The notes beneath the pieces were generated by a model. That model searched no databases. It had not been told where the DNA came from and was given only the letters and a program-made list of their open reading frames with translations. From Pseudomonas kielensis (GTDB lineage Bacteria; Pseudomonadota; Gammaproteobacteria; Pseudomonadales; Pseudomonadaceae), in NCBI RefSeq assembly GCF_014236655.1, contig NZ_JACMYG010000004.1, positions 186,001 through 250,000 on the forward strand: a stretch of DNA of 64,000 bases, given 5' to 3'. Shown here one piece after another: positions 41,686 through 51,939 of this stretch; position 1 is the stretch's first letter, and each line of letters opens with the position of its first letter. The position numbers were made by a program, and so were the translations under genes.

Positions 41686-43616
41686 AGCTGGTACCGCAGG
41701 CTGAGGCTGCTTTGCAGGCGTTGGGCCTGGCGCAGGGATTCGCGCAGGATGCGCCGGTCCAGGTGATTGAGGCTGTCGGGGTCGACGCGGTTGGAGTAGG
41801 GCAGGTTCTCGCGGCTCTGGCGCTGATGTTGCTGCATGCGGGTTTGCTGGATGAAGTGATAGGCCTCTTCGTAGGCCGCGCCGTCCAGGGGCTCGATGAC
41901 GTCCTTGGCCACCAGCTCACGGAAACGTTCCAGGGTGTTGTTGGTTTCAATGCCGTTGGCCAGGGCCAACAGGCGCGCGCCGTCGACGAAGGGCGTCAGG
42001 CCCTGCACCTTGAGGTCGAGGGTGGCTTTTTCGCCGTTCTTTTTGCTCAGCACGAACTCGCGCAAACGTCCCACCGGCGGTCGCTGGCGCAAGGCATTCT
42101 CGGCCAGCATGCGCTGGAACAGGCGATTGTCGGCGACCTGGTCGAGGATGGCCCGGCGCAGTTGCGCACACCCCTGCTCGTCGCCCCAGACCACCCGCAG
42201 GTCAAAGTAGATGCTCGAGCCCAGCAGGTTCTCGGGGGTGGCTTCGCGGATGAAGGCGGCGAAACGCCTGGCCCACTCGGCTCGGGACAGGCACAGCTCG
42301 GGATTGCCGGCCATGATGTTGCCCTTGCACAGGGTGAAGCCGCAGAGCGCCAGGCTTTGGTTGATCTGTTGGGCGATGGGCAGGAGCCGGCCACGGATCT
42401 CGGCGGCATGGGCGGCGTCGCGCGCCTCGAACAGCAGGCCGTTGTCCTGGTCGGTGTGCAGGGTTTGCTCGCGGCGGCCTTCACTGCCGAAGCACAACCA
42501 GCTGAAGGGGATACCGGGGTCGCCTTTTTCCGCCAGCGTCAGCTCGATCACCCGGCACACGGTGTGGTCGTTGAGCAGGGTGATGATCTGGGTGATCTGG
42601 GTCGAGGAGGCGCCATGGGCGAGCATGCGTTCGACCAGTTGGCCAATCTCACCGCGAATGGCCACCAGGTTGTCGACCCGTGGCGCGTTACGGATGGTGC
42701 GAGCCAGGTGCACCAGGTCGACCCGCTGCAGCGAAAACAGATCGCGCTCGGAGACCACGCCGCACAGGCGTTGGTCCTTGACCAGGCAGACGTGTGCGAT
42801 GTGCCGCTCGGTCATGGCGATGGCGGCGTCGAATGCGCTGTGGTCGGGGCTCAGGTAAAACGGCGCCTGGGTCATGTGCTGGGCAATGGGTTGGTCGAAG
42901 TCGCGAGTGCCGTCGGCCACCACGTGGCGCAAATCGCGCAGGGTGAAAATCCCCAGTGGGGCCTTGTGTTCATCGACGATCACGATGCTGCCGACCTGTT
43001 GCTCATGCATCAGGGTCACGGCTTCGCGCAGGGGCGTGGTCGGGCCGCAGGTCACGGGGTGGCGCATCGCCAGTTCGCCGAGGCGGGTGTTGAGTGAGTA
43101 TTGGGTGCCGAGGGTTTCCACGGCCTTTTGCTGGACCTGCTGGTTGACCTGGTCCAGCAGGCTGCTGACACCGCGCAGGGCGAAGTCGCGAAAGGTGCTG
43201 GAGAGGGCGAACAACTTGATGAACGCCAGCTTGTTCAACTGCAGGCAAAAGGTATCTTCGCCCGCCAGGTGTTCGGTGCGGGTCGCTCGCTCACCGAGCA
43301 GCGCGGCGAGGGGAAAACACTCGCCGGTGGTGATTTCGAAGGTGGTTTCGGTGCCGCCCTTGGCGGTGTGCGGACGCTCACCCACCACCCGGCCCTGCTT
43401 GACGATGTAGAAGTGCTCAACCGGACCGTCGGCCGGCTTGATGATGCTTTCGCCAGGCGCATAGAAACGCAGTTGGCACTGCTCCACCAGGAACGCCAGG
43501 TGCGCGTGTTCCATCTGGTTGAACGGCGGGAAGCGCTGCAGGAACTGCAAGGTGCCCTGGATGTTTTGCAACACCGCCGTTTTCCCAGCCTGGGTGAAGG
43601 CGTCCGTTTTACTCAT
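41682..43616 (-). CDS. cNMP-binding/CBS/DUF294 nucleotidyltransferase-like protein
   Basis: This ~644-aa protein has an N-terminal cyclic-nucleotide-binding domain (~15-130), a CBS pair (~165-290: 'AMRHPVTCGPTTPLREAV', 'MTQAPFYLSPDHSAFDAAIAM'), the nucleotidyltransferase-like core 'CFGSEGRREQTLHTDQDNGLLF', and a DUF294 C-terminal helical domain. The GS-x-D-x-D pattern of GlnD-type enzymes is present, so nucleotidyl transfer is possible. The start is uncertain (ATG 43616 or 43622; an ORF reaches 43664). It is coupled to the exonuclease gene. Confidence 0.85.
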   Translation of the reverse strand: MSKTDAFTQAGKTAVLQNIQGTLQFLQRFPPFNQMEHAHLAFLVEQCQLRFYAPGESIIKPADGPVEHFYIVKQGRVVGERPHTAKGGTETTFEITTGECFPLAALLGERATRTEHLAGEDTFCLQLNKLAFIKLFALSSTFRDFALRGVSSLLDQVNQQVQQKAVETLGTQYSLNTRLGELAMRHPVTCGPTTPLREAVTLMHEQQVGSIVIVDEHKAPLGIFTLRDLRHVVADGTRDFDQPIAQHMTQAPFYLSPDHSAFDAAIAMTERHIAHVCLVKDQRLCGVVSERDLFSLQRVDLVHLARTIRNAPRVDNLVAIRGEIGQLVERMLAHGASSTQITQIITLLNDHTVCRVIELTLAEKGDPGIPFSWLCFGSEGRREQTLHTDQDNGLLFEARDAAHAAEIRGRLLPIAQQINQSLALCGFTLCKGNIMAGNPELCLSRAEWARRFAAFIREATPENLLGSSIYFDLRVVWGDEQGCAQLRRAILDQVADNRLFQRMLAENALRQRPPVGRLREFVLSKKNGEKATLDLKVQGLTPFVDGARLLALANGIETNNTLERFRELVAKDVIEPLDGAAYEEAYHFIQQTRMQQHQRQSRENLPYSNRVDPDSLNHLDRRILRESLRQAQRLQSSLSLRYQL

Positions 43617-43873
43617 AACCATGACCGCAGTCTTTTTCGATTTATTGTTGTGGGGTATCTGCATGGTCGGCCCCTACGCACGGGGTGCCCATTGGACGTA
43701 AGTCTAGGTCGCTGGACCTCGAGAGAAAAAACCGGAGAGGTCCTACGCCCTGGGTACCTAAAACCTTTACTCGACCCTCTTGGAAAACTATCCGACGAAG
43801 CGCACATTTAAGCTCTGCTTAGCGATGTCAGATAAGTGTGCTAGGGGAATGATCTGAACCTGTTGAGTGACCT

Positions 43874-44320
43874 ATGTCCGACCACGATATTTTGAGCGAT
43901 GCCGAGCGTGAAGCGCTGAGTGCAATCTTGCTTGAGCCGGAGTTACCGCCCCAGCGGGTACTGATTGTCGATGATGATCAGGATGCCCGCGAACTGCTCA
44001 AGCAGTTCCTGGCCCTTGCCGGCATTCGCTGCATGACCGCCGCCAGCGGCGAAAGCGCGCTGAAGCTGTTGGAGACAACCCCCTCGATCGGCCTGGTGAT
44101 CACCGACCTGCGCATGGGCCATGTCGATGGCCTGGACCTGATTCGCCAGGTGCGTGAGTCGGTCCGGGCCGAACTGCCGATCATCATTGTCTCCGGCGAG
44201 GCCGATGTGAAGGACGCGATTGCGGCCATGCACATGAGCGTGGTGGACTTCCTGCTCAAGCCAATCGATACCGGCAAATTGCTGGAGTTGGTCAGGCATG
44301 AGCTGGGCATGTCCCTGTAA
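43874..44320 (+). CDS. Stand-alone receiver-domain response regulator
   Basis: This 148-aa protein has a ~27-residue N-terminal extension, then a complete receiver: acidic pair D33-D34 ('LIVDDDQDARE'), phosphoacceptor D78 ('VITDLRMG'), Thr/Ser of 'IIIVSGEA' and K129 ('FLLKPID'). There is no output domain. It is divergent from the DUF294 gene across 257 bp and has no kinase gene nearby. Confidence 0.87.
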   Translation: MSDHDILSDAEREALSAILLEPELPPQRVLIVDDDQDARELLKQFLALAGIRCMTAASGESALKLLETTPSIGLVITDLRMGHVDGLDLIRQVRESVRAELPIIIVSGEADVKDAIAAMHMSVVDFLLKPIDTGKLLELVRHELGMSL

Positions 44321-44341
44321 TCCGTCACTCCCGGCGCCATG

Positions 44342-44378
44342 AAAAAAGGCCCTGATCTGTCGATCAGGGCCTTTTTTT
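44342..44378. terminator. Bidirectional intrinsic terminator
   Basis: AAAAAAGGCCCTGATC, a TGTC loop and GATCAGGGCCTTTTTTT form a symmetrical hairpin between the convergent receiver and malate synthase genes, serving both. Confidence 0.95.
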
Positions 44379-44397
44379 GTCCGGCGTCAGCGCTTAC

Positions 44398-46575
44398 TTA
44401 CAGGCCATTGGCAGCCTTGAATTCGCGCCGGCGACGGTGCAGGACCGGCTCGGTGTAGCCGTTCGGCTGCTGGGTGCCTTCGATCACCAGTTCGACCGCC
44501 GCCTGGAAGGCGATGTTGCTGTCGAAGTTCGGTGCCAGCGGACGGTACAGCGGGTCGTTGGCGTTCTGGCGGTCAACCACCGGCGCCATGCGCTTGAGGC
44601 TTTCCATCACTTGACTCTCGGTGACGATGCCATGGCGCAGCCAGTTGGCGATGTGCTGGCTGGAGATACGCAGCGTCGCACGGTCTTCCATCAGGCCGAC
44701 GTCATTGATGTCCGGCACCTTCGAACAACCCACACCCTGGTCGATCCAGCGCACCACATAACCGAGGATGCCCTGGGCGTTGTTGTCCAGTTCGTTCTTG
44801 ATCTGCTCGGCGCTCCACTGCGGGTTCACCGCCAGCGGGATGGTCAGGATGTCGTCCACCGAGGCGCGGGTGCGCTTGGCCAGTTCGGCCTGGCGGGCGA
44901 ACACGTCGACCTTGTGGTAGTGCAGGGCGTGCAGGGCGGCAGCCGTCGGCGACGGCACCCAGGCGGTGTTGGCACCGGCCAGAGGGTGAGCGATTTTCTG
45001 CTCGAGCATGGCGGCCATCAGGTCGGGCATGGCCCACATGCCTTTACCGATTTGCGCACGGCCTTGCAGGCCGGTGCTCAGACCGATGTCGACGTTCCAG
45101 TTTTCGTAGGCGCCGATCCATTTCTCGGCCTTCATGTCGGCCTTGCGGACCATCGGGCCGGCTTCCATGGAGGTGTGGATTTCATCGCCAGTGCGGTCGA
45201 GGAAGCCGGTGTTGATGAACACCACGCGCTCGCTGGCGGCCTTGATGCACGCCTTGAGGTTGATGGTGGTGCGCCGCTCTTCGTCCATGATCCCGACTTT
45301 GAGGGTGTTGCGTGGCAGTTCGAGGACGTCTTCGATGCGTCCGAACAGCTCGTTGGTGAACGCCGCTTCTTCAGGGCCGTGCATTTTCGGTTTGACGATG
45401 TAGACCGAACCGGTGCGGCTGTTTTTGCGGCGGGTGTTGCCGTTGAGGCTGTGGATCGCCGCCAGGTTGGTCACCAGGCCGTCGAGGATGCCTTCCGGGA
45501 CTTCGTTGCCGTCCTTGTCGAGGATCGCGTCGATGGTCATCAGGTGGCCGACGTTACGCACGAACAGCAGGGAGCGGCCGTGCAGGCTCAGTTCGCTGCC
45601 GTCAGGCGCGGTGTAGGTACGGTCGGCGTTCATGGTGCGGGTAAAGCTCTGGCCACCCTTGCTCACTTCTTCCGACAGGTCGCCCTTCATCAGGCCGAGC
45701 CAGTTACGGTAGATCACGACCTTGTCATCGGCATCGACGGCGGCGACCGAGTCTTCGCAGTCCATGATGGTGGTCAGCGCCGCTTCCATCAGTACGTCTT
45801 TGACACCGGCTGCGTCGGTCTGGCCGACCGGGGTGCTGGCGTCGATCTGGATTTCGAAGTGCAGGCCGTTGTGCTTGAGCAACACCGCGGTCGGCGCCGC
45901 GGCGTCGCCGTGGAAGCCGATCAGTTGCGCGTCGTTGCGCAGGCCCGTGTTGCTGCCGCCCTTGAGGCTGACGACCAGCTTGCCGGCAACAATCGCGTAG
46001 TGGCTGGAGTCGACATGGGAGCCGGCGGCCAGCGGTGCGGCTTCGTCGAGGAAGGCGCGGGCGAAGGCGATGACCTTGTCGCCGCGGACCTTGTTGTAGC
46101 CTTTGCCTTTCTGCGCGCCATCGGCTTCGCTGATGGCGTCAGTGCCATAGAGCGCGTCGTACAACGAGCCCCAGCGAGCGTTCGAGGCGTTCAGGGCGAA
46201 ACGGGCGTTCATCACCGGCACCACCAGTTGCGGGCCGGCCATACGGGCGATTTCTTCGTCGACGTTTTGCGTCGTCGCCTGGAAATCAGCCGCTTCTGGC
46301 AGCAGATAACCGATGTCTTGCAGGAAGGCTTTGTAGGCCACAGCATCGTGTGCTTGACCGGCACGGGACTGGTGCCAGGCGTCGATACGCGCCTGGAAGT
46401 CATCGCGTTTGGCGAGTAGGGCTTTGTTCTTCGGGGCCAGGTCGTGAATGACCTTGTCGGCACCGGCCCAGAACTTATCGGCGGTGAGGCCGGTACCGGG
46501 AATGGCTTCGTTGTTCACGAAGTCGAACAGGACTTTGGCGACCTGCAGGCCACCGACTTGAACGTGTTCAGTCAT
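44398..46575 (-). CDS. glcB: Malate synthase G
   Basis: This 725-aa protein is full length for the G isoform. Conserved blocks include '[30 protein letters not shown]', '[23 protein letters not shown]', '[23 protein letters not shown]' and '[22 protein letters not shown]'. It condenses glyoxylate with acetyl-CoA to malate. ATG 46575 (MTEHVQVG) is preferred over ATG 46587. It is monocistronic, ending at the bidirectional terminator. Confidence 0.96.
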   Translation of the reverse strand: MTEHVQVGGLQVAKVLFDFVNNEAIPGTGLTADKFWAGADKVIHDLAPKNKALLAKRDDFQARIDAWHQSRAGQAHDAVAYKAFLQDIGYLLPEAADFQATTQNVDEEIARMAGPQLVVPVMNARFALNASNARWGSLYDALYGTDAISEADGAQKGKGYNKVRGDKVIAFARAFLDEAAPLAAGSHVDSSHYAIVAGKLVVSLKGGSNTGLRNDAQLIGFHGDAAAPTAVLLKHNGLHFEIQIDASTPVGQTDAAGVKDVLMEAALTTIMDCEDSVAAVDADDKVVIYRNWLGLMKGDLSEEVSKGGQSFTRTMNADRTYTAPDGSELSLHGRSLLFVRNVGHLMTIDAILDKDGNEVPEGILDGLVTNLAAIHSLNGNTRRKNSRTGSVYIVKPKMHGPEEAAFTNELFGRIEDVLELPRNTLKVGIMDEERRTTINLKACIKAASERVVFINTGFLDRTGDEIHTSMEAGPMVRKADMKAEKWIGAYENWNVDIGLSTGLQGRAQIGKGMWAMPDLMAAMLEQKIAHPLAGANTAWVPSPTAAALHALHYHKVDVFARQAELAKRTRASVDDILTIPLAVNPQWSAEQIKNELDNNAQGILGYVVRWIDQGVGCSKVPDINDVGLMEDRATLRISSQHIANWLRHGIVTESQVMESLKRMAPVVDRQNANDPLYRPLAPNFDSNIAFQAAVELVIEGTQQPNGYTEPVLHRRRREFKAANGL

Positions 46576-47074
46576 TGCTTGCCTCACTCTGCTCAGCTAT
46601 TTCGCTTTTCAGCTCTTCAATTATGACAATGAAGCCACTGGCCATTTAAACCACAAACCGCCCTACCAGTACATGCCATGAAGGGCGGCTGGGTGGGACC
46701 AATCAACGGCTTGGAGGCCTTGCTGACGGGGCTTTCAGGGTTGCGATTGTGCCTGCGGCAGACATCGATCCAACGTTATGTAGTGCGCGCTGCGGCATAC
46801 TACATGATGAATTGCGGTTGTGAAAATTAGACTAATTACGTCGTTCTGCGACCCCATGACGCATTGCAGTCACGTCGGGGCACGGGATGTTCTCAAAAAA
46901 CCATGAGATTGTTCCAGCTAAATATAAGAACTTGTACACGATTTGTGGTTTTGCCGGATTGTGGTGGTGCGGCCGTTCGCGTGGGGCTGGCCTGCGAAGG
47001 TGCCGGACCCGCCCCTTGAACCCTTGCCTATACTTGCCTTTCCAGAACAAGAGTCATGACAAGAGGGCTGCGCC
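46576..47074. other. Divergent intergenic region, glcB / ACT-domain gene
   Basis: This 499-bp stretch between divergent genes has no credible coding sequence. It is less GC-rich in the middle (about 46780-46950), where a promoter for glcB is likely. I see no recognisable operator; a TTGAAC/TATACT pair near 47017-47035 is too closely spaced for a standard sigma-70 promoter. Confidence 0.4.
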
Positions 47075-47593
47075 ATGGACCACCTCGTACTCACGGTATT
47101 CGCCCCGGATAAACCCGGTCAGGTCGAGCGCATTGCCCAATGTATCGCCGAACATGGCGGCAACTGGCTGGAAAGCCGGATGTCGCGGATGGCCGGGCAA
47201 TTTGCCGGGATCCTGCGGGTGGGGGTGCCGGCCGAGGCCTACGACGAACTGGTGGATGCGCTGCAGGCGTTGGCCAGCCAAGGGATTCGGGTATTGATTG
47301 CCGAGAGCGGGATCGAACAGTCCTGCACCTGGAAGCCGATTGCCATGGAGCTGGTAGGCAACGATCGTCCGGGCATTGTCCGGGACATTACCCGCCTGCT
47401 CAGTGAGCAGGGGGTCAACCTGGAGCGGTTGGTGACCGAGGTGCGGCCAGCGCCCATGAGCAGTGAACCGCTGTTCCACGCCGAAGCGATTCTGGCGGTG
47501 CCCTTGACCCTGTCGCTGGACGTGCTGCAGTCGCGCCTGGAAACCCTGGCCGATGACCTGATGGTGGAGTTGGTGTTGCGCAGCGATCCGTAG
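47075..47593 (+). CDS. GcvR-like double ACT-domain protein
   Basis: This 172-aa protein has two ACT domains (residues ~3-75, 'LTVFAPDKPGQVERIAQCIAEHGGNWLES', and ~88-165, 'ELVGNDRPGIVRDITRLLSEQGVNLERL'). This is the architecture of GcvR, the glycine-responsive partner of GcvA. Glycine or another amino acid is the likely ligand. No GcvA gene is visible nearby, so the regulatory role is inferred from the family. Confidence 0.83.
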   Translation: MDHLVLTVFAPDKPGQVERIAQCIAEHGGNWLESRMSRMAGQFAGILRVGVPAEAYDELVDALQALASQGIRVLIAESGIEQSCTWKPIAMELVGNDRPGIVRDITRLLSEQGVNLERLVTEVRPAPMSSEPLFHAEAILAVPLTLSLDVLQSRLETLADDLMVELVLRSDP

Positions 47594-47604
47594 GCGCAAG
47601 CCGG

Positions 47605-47752
47605 GTTATCCAAGAAAAACCTGCACCTGCCTGTGGATAACCTGTAGAGACAGAGCTGCAGCCCAGGCGGGCCGTGGCTTTTCAGGTGTTGATCAAAAAA
47701 CCAGCAGTTTCAAGGGCTTGTGCACAAACGGCGGGGATCAGGTTGTGGATAA
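47605..47752. repeat. Second copy of the DnaA-box repeat family
   Basis: Perfect TGTGGATAA boxes lie at 47632-47640 and 47744-47752. Between them are 'GGCTTTTCAGG' and GATCAAAAAACCA, the same words as in unit 3 of the 6.2-6.7 kb array. A further DnaA-like TTATCCAAG is at 47606-47614. It fills the gap between the convergent ACT-domain and rarD genes. Confidence 0.55.
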
Positions 47753-47767
47753 CCTTGGGAAGGATGG

Positions 47768-47796
47768 CTGCAGGCCACGCACCTCGTGGCCTGCAG
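47768..47796. terminator. Hairpin after rarD
   Basis: CTGCAGGCCAC and GTGGCCTGCAG pair perfectly around seven bases. It lies 20 bp past the rarD stop on the minus strand and may end transcription from either side. Confidence 0.55.
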
Positions 47797-47815
47797 TTGG
47801 TTGTGCGTTTTTTGA

Positions 47816-48703
47816 TCAGTTGCGCCGACGCAGACTGATCCAGGCGTCGACGCTGTAGACCGCCAGCCCGGCCCAGATAAACATGAAGGCGACCAGGGTG
47901 CTGGAGGACAGGTGTTCGCCAAACAGCAGCACTGCCTGCAACAGCACCAGGGTGGGCGCCAGGTACTGCAGGAAGCCCAGGGTGGTGTAGGGCAGGTGCC
48001 GGGCTGCGGCGTTGAAGCAGACCAGCGGCACCAGTGTCACCGGACCGGCCGCCACCAGCCACCAGGCCTCGGAGGTGGTCCAGAATTCGGCTTGAGCGCT
48101 GCTCGCGGTCGGGTTGAAGAGCAGCCAGGCGACGGCAATCGGCACCAGCATCCAGGTTTCCACCACCAGCCCGGGCAGGGCCTTGACCGGCGCCTGCTTG
48201 CGGATCAGGCCGTAGAAGCCAAAGGTCAAAGCCAGCACCAGCGACACCCAGGGTAGGCTGCCGACTTGCCAGACCTGCTGCGCCACCCCCACGGCCGCCA
48301 GGCCAACGGCCAGCCACTGCATGCGACGCAGGCGCTCACCGAGCAGCAGCATGCCCAGCAGCACGTTCACGAGCGGGTTGATGTAGTAACCAAGGCTGGC
48401 TTCGAGCATGCGCCCGTTGTTCACCGACCAGACGTAGGTTAGCCAGTTGGCCGCGATCAGCGTCCCGCTCAGGGCCAGGATCGCCAGGCGGCGTGGGTTC
48501 TCCCGCAGTTCGCGCCACCAGCCCGGGTGTTTCCAGACCATCAGCAGCAACGCGCCGAACAACGCCGACCACAGCACCCGGTGGATGATGATTTCCACGG
48601 CGGGTACGCTGGCGATGGCCTTGAAGTAGAGCGGGAACAAGCCCCAGATGATGTAGGCACTCAGGCCCAGGATGTAACCGCGACGCGGGTTGGCGGCTTG
48701 CAT
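47816..48703 (-). CDS. rarD: EamA/RarD-type transporter
   Basis: This 295-aa protein has ten predicted TM helices. 'GLSAYIIWGLFPLYFKAI' at the start, 'EIIIHRVLWSALF' and 'ASLGYYINPLVNVLLGMLLLGERL' are RarD signatures. It is a drug/metabolite-type permease whose substrate is unsettled. ATG 48703 has AAGGA eight bases upstream; a start at 48724 would add seven residues. Confidence 0.9.
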   Translation of the reverse strand: MQAANPRRGYILGLSAYIIWGLFPLYFKAIASVPAVEIIIHRVLWSALFGALLLMVWKHPGWWRELRENPRRLAILALSGTLIAANWLTYVWSVNNGRMLEASLGYYINPLVNVLLGMLLLGERLRRMQWLAVGLAAVGVAQQVWQVGSLPWVSLVLALTFGFYGLIRKQAPVKALPGLVVETWMLVPIAVAWLLFNPTASSAQAEFWTTSEAWWLVAAGPVTLVPLVCFNAAARHLPYTTLGFLQYLAPTLVLLQAVLLFGEHLSSSTLVAFMFIWAGLAVYSVDAWISLRRRN

Positions 48704-48803
48704 GCAGAATCCTTGCTTAGGCAACTAACAAAGAATGGATTGTAAGGAGATTTGTCTGCGAATGCCCTGACTGAATAGGTAGGTCATTTGTGAACATCGG
48801 TCT

Positions 48804-48827
48804 CTGTAGGAGCGCTCGCTCCTACAG
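48804..48827. repeat. Single short REP hairpin
   Basis: CTGTAGGAGCG/CGCTCCTACAG lies in the gap between the srkA stop and the rarD start. Confidence 0.65.
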
Positions 48828-48843
48828 GGGGGATTTGTATGGG

Positions 48844-49818
48844 TCAGAAGAGCTTCAGAGGCTCTTCGTTGAGCGCTGCCAGTTGCTCACGCAACGCCAG
48901 CACCTGGTCGCCCCAGTACCGCTCCGTGCCGAACCAAGGGAAGCTGCGCGGGAATGCCGGGTCGTCCCAGCGGCGGGCCAGCCAGGCGCTGTAGTGCATC
49001 AGGCGCAGGGCGCGCAGCGGCTCGATCAGGGCCAGTTCTCGCGGGTCGAAGTCGTGGAACTCGCGGTAGCCGTCCATCAGTTCCGACAACTGGCTGAGGC
49101 ATTCCTGGCGATCGCCGGCAAGCATCATCCACAGGTCCTGCACTGCCGGGCCCATGCGACAGTCGTCGAGGTCGACGATATGGAACATCTCGTCGCGGCA
49201 CATCATGTTGCCGGGGTGGCAGTCGCCGTGCATGCGGATGTTCTTGTGCGGCGTGCTGGCGTACACCTCTTCCACACGCTTGAGCAGATCGCGTGCCACT
49301 GACTCGTAGGCGGGCAGTAAGCTACGTGGTACGAAATTGCCTTCGAGCAGGGTGTTCAGCGAGTCATGGCCGAAATTCTTCACCCCCAGTGCTTCGCGGT
49401 GCTCGAACGGGCGGGTCGAGCCCACCGCGTGCAAACGCCCGAGCAACTGGCCCAGTCGGTAGAGCTGGTCGAGATTGCCCGGCTCCGGGGCACGGCCGCC
49501 ACGGCGCGGGAACAGGGCGAAACGAAAGCCGGCGTGTTCGAACAGGCTTTCGCCATTGTGAATCAGCGGCGCCACCACCGGCACTTCACACTCGGCCAGC
49601 TCGAAGGTGAAGCGGTGTTCTTCGAGAATGGCTTCGTTGGTCCAGCGCTGCGGGCGATAGAACTTGGCGATCAGGGGTTCGCTGTCGTCGATACCGACCT
49701 GATACACGCGGTTTTCGTAGCTGTTGAGTGCCAGGACGCGGGCGTCGCTGAGAAAGCCGATGCTTTCAACGGCATCGAGCACCAGATCGGGGGTAAGTGT
49801 TTCAAACGGGTGAGACAT
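48844..49818 (-). CDS. srkA: Stress response kinase SrkA (YihE)
   Basis: This 324-aa aminoglycoside-phosphotransferase-fold kinase has 'LIAKFYRPQRW' (ATP-binding Lys), catalytic 'RMHGDCHPGNMM' (HGDxxxxN) and 'VDLDDCRMGP' (metal-binding D). SrkA is a Ser/Thr kinase that protects against envelope and oxidative stress. ATG 49818 is chosen because an ORF reaching to 49938 would add a 40-residue leader unlike the family. Confidence 0.92.
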   Translation of the reverse strand: MSHPFETLTPDLVLDAVESIGFLSDARVLALNSYENRVYQVGIDDSEPLIAKFYRPQRWTNEAILEEHRFTFELAECEVPVVAPLIHNGESLFEHAGFRFALFPRRGGRAPEPGNLDQLYRLGQLLGRLHAVGSTRPFEHREALGVKNFGHDSLNTLLEGNFVPRSLLPAYESVARDLLKRVEEVYASTPHKNIRMHGDCHPGNMMCRDEMFHIVDLDDCRMGPAVQDLWMMLAGDRQECLSQLSELMDGYREFHDFDPRELALIEPLRALRLMHYSAWLARRWDDPAFPRSFPWFGTERYWGDQVLALREQLAALNEEPLKLF

Positions 49819-49964
49819 GCTGACTCCTGCGCGCAGCAGGCTGCCGCGTCCGGCCAAGCATGGTAGCGCAGACGGACGCAGATAGGTGGGGGCTGTGCGG
49901 ATGGTATCGCGAGCCGGCTCGCACATGGGGCTGTGCAAACGAGCCGACTCGCGAAGGTGCCGGG

Positions 49965-51866
49965 TCAGGCGCCGACGATCCCGCCGTCTTCCCGGCGGAT
50001 GGCCATTACCGAGGAGCGCGGCTTGCCGTTGGGCAGGTGCTCGGGGAAGGTCGAGCCGCCGTTCTCGCCGGGGTGCTGAATGCCGACGAACAGGGTCTTC
50101 TGGTCGGGCGAGAAGCTGATGCCGGTGACCTCGCAGCCCACCGGGCCGACCATGAAGCGGCGGATTTCCCCGGTTTCAGGGTCGGCGCAAAGCATCTGGT
50201 TGTTGCCCATGCCGGCAAAGTCCCCGGCGTTGCTGGAGTCGCCGTCGGTGAGGATCCACAGGCGACCGGCCTGGTCGAAGCCCAGGCCATCTGGGCTGTT
50301 GAACATGTTCTGCGGGGTGATGTTCGACGAGCCGGCCTTGGCCGTGCCGGCGTGCAGCGCCGGGTTGCCGGCGACCACGAACAGGTCCCAGGCGAATGTC
50401 GGCGAGGCATGGTCGTCGCCCCCGGTGCGCCAGCGCAGGATCTGCCCGTAGACGTTCTTCTCCCGCGGGTTCGGTCCGCCCGCCGGCTGCCCCTCTTCCC
50501 CGCGCTTGACGTTGTTGGTGAGGGTGCAATAGACCTGGCCGTCGCGGGGACTGACCACAATCCACTCCGGGCGGTCCATGCGCGTTGCGCCGACCACGCT
50601 GGCCGCCAGGCGCGCGTGAATCAGCACCTCGGCCTGATCGGCGAAGCCGCTGCTGGCATCGATGCCGTTCTTGCCGTGGCTCAGTTCGACCCACTGGCCC
50701 TGGCCCTTGGGGTGATCGGGGTTGCTGTCGCCGGCATCAAAGCGGGCGACGTACAAGGTGCCATGGTCCAGCAGGTCGCGGTTGGCCTTGGGGTTCTGAT
50801 GGTCGATCTTGTCGCGGCTGATGAACTTGTAGATGAACTCGCCGCGCTCGTCGTCGCCCATGTACACCACGGCGCGCCCGTCATGGGTTTCGGCCAGGGC
50901 TGCGTTTTCGTGCTTGAAACGGCCCAGGGCGGTGCGTTTGACCGGAGTCGACTGGGGGTCGAACGGATCGATTTCCACAACCCAGCCGTGGCGATTGAGC
51001 TCGTTGGGGTTTTTCGCCAGGTCAAAACGCGGGTCGTGGGGGTGCCAGTTGATCTCTTTGCTGGCCGCCACCACGCCGTAGCGTTTTTGCGCGGCGTCGA
51101 ACTTCTGTTCGGCGTTGCTGCTGCCAAAGCAGTCGGTGAAGTTCTCTTCGCAGGTCAAGTAGGTGCCCCAGGGCGTCTTGCCGTTGGCGCAGTTCTGGAA
51201 CGTGCCGAGCACATTCATCCCCTTGGGGTCGGCGCTGGTCTGCAACAAGGCGTGGCCGGCGGCCGGGCCACCGACACGAATCGGCGCGTTGCCGTGGATG
51301 CGGCGGTTGTAGCGCGAGCCCTGGACGAAGTGCCATTGGCCGTCCTGGCGCTGCACTTCAATGACCGATACGCCTTCGCAGGCCAGGGCCTTGTGGACCT
51401 CTTCGGCCGACTGCGGCATGCCGCCGTGGGGGTAGAGGTAGCGGTAGTTGGTGTATTCGTTGTTGATGGCCATCAGGGCGCGGTTGTCGTCGTCCGGGAA
51501 CGCGAACAGGCTCATGCCATCGTTGTTGTCGCCGAACTGGGCTTCCTGTTGCAGGGCGGTGCCGTGGCCACTGGGGTCAAAGGCCGGGCCGTCTTTGTGC
51601 AGGGGCTGGCCCCAACTGATCAATACCGAGGAGGTGTAGCCCGCCGGCAGGGTGAGGGTGTCGCTGGTGGCGGCGGCGATGCTGGCAAAACCCAGCAGTT
51701 TGCTGTTGCCGGCACTGACGCTGGCGGCCAGCACGCTGCGGCTCAACAGGTTGCCGCCGAGGAACATCGCTGCCCCGCACAGCGCACCGGCACTGATAAA
51801 ACCGCGACGGCTGAGGCCGACGATTTGTTCGAGGTCGGTGGCTTGGTTTTCTTCTAATAGGCTCAC
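49965..51866 (-). CDS. phoX: PhoX-type Tat-exported phosphatase
   Basis: This 633-aa DUF839/PhoX protein has a twin-arginine signal 'SRRGFISAGALCG' (R20-R21), then beta-propeller blocks such as 'TLPAGYTSSVLISWGQPL', 'NNEYTNYRYLYPHG', 'PWGTYLTCEENF' and 'GRLWILTDGD'. It should be a calcium/iron-dependent phosphomonoesterase in the periplasm. GTG 51866 is preferred, with GGGAG about six bases upstream; ATG 51899 lacks a site. No Pho box is obvious in the 73-bp gap to modE. Confidence 0.88.
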   Translation of the reverse strand: MSLLEENQATDLEQIVGLSRRGFISAGALCGAAMFLGGNLLSRSVLAASVSAGNSKLLGFASIAAATSDTLTLPAGYTSSVLISWGQPLHKDGPAFDPSGHGTALQQEAQFGDNNDGMSLFAFPDDDNRALMAINNEYTNYRYLYPHGGMPQSAEEVHKALACEGVSVIEVQRQDGQWHFVQGSRYNRRIHGNAPIRVGGPAAGHALLQTSADPKGMNVLGTFQNCANGKTPWGTYLTCEENFTDCFGSSNAEQKFDAAQKRYGVVAASKEINWHPHDPRFDLAKNPNELNRHGWVVEIDPFDPQSTPVKRTALGRFKHENAALAETHDGRAVVYMGDDERGEFIYKFISRDKIDHQNPKANRDLLDHGTLYVARFDAGDSNPDHPKGQGQWVELSHGKNGIDASSGFADQAEVLIHARLAASVVGATRMDRPEWIVVSPRDGQVYCTLTNNVKRGEEGQPAGGPNPREKNVYGQILRWRTGGDDHASPTFAWDLFVVAGNPALHAGTAKAGSSNITPQNMFNSPDGLGFDQAGRLWILTDGDSSNAGDFAGMGNNQMLCADPETGEIRRFMVGPVGCEVTGISFSPDQKTLFVGIQHPGENGGSTFPEHLPNGKPRSSVMAIRREDGGIVGA

Positions 51867-51939
51867 ATCAGGCTCCCTGCTGGTTTTGGCAGTCACCATA
51901 AGGGGCGTTGATGACACAAATATTGCAGTGCTCAGCGGT

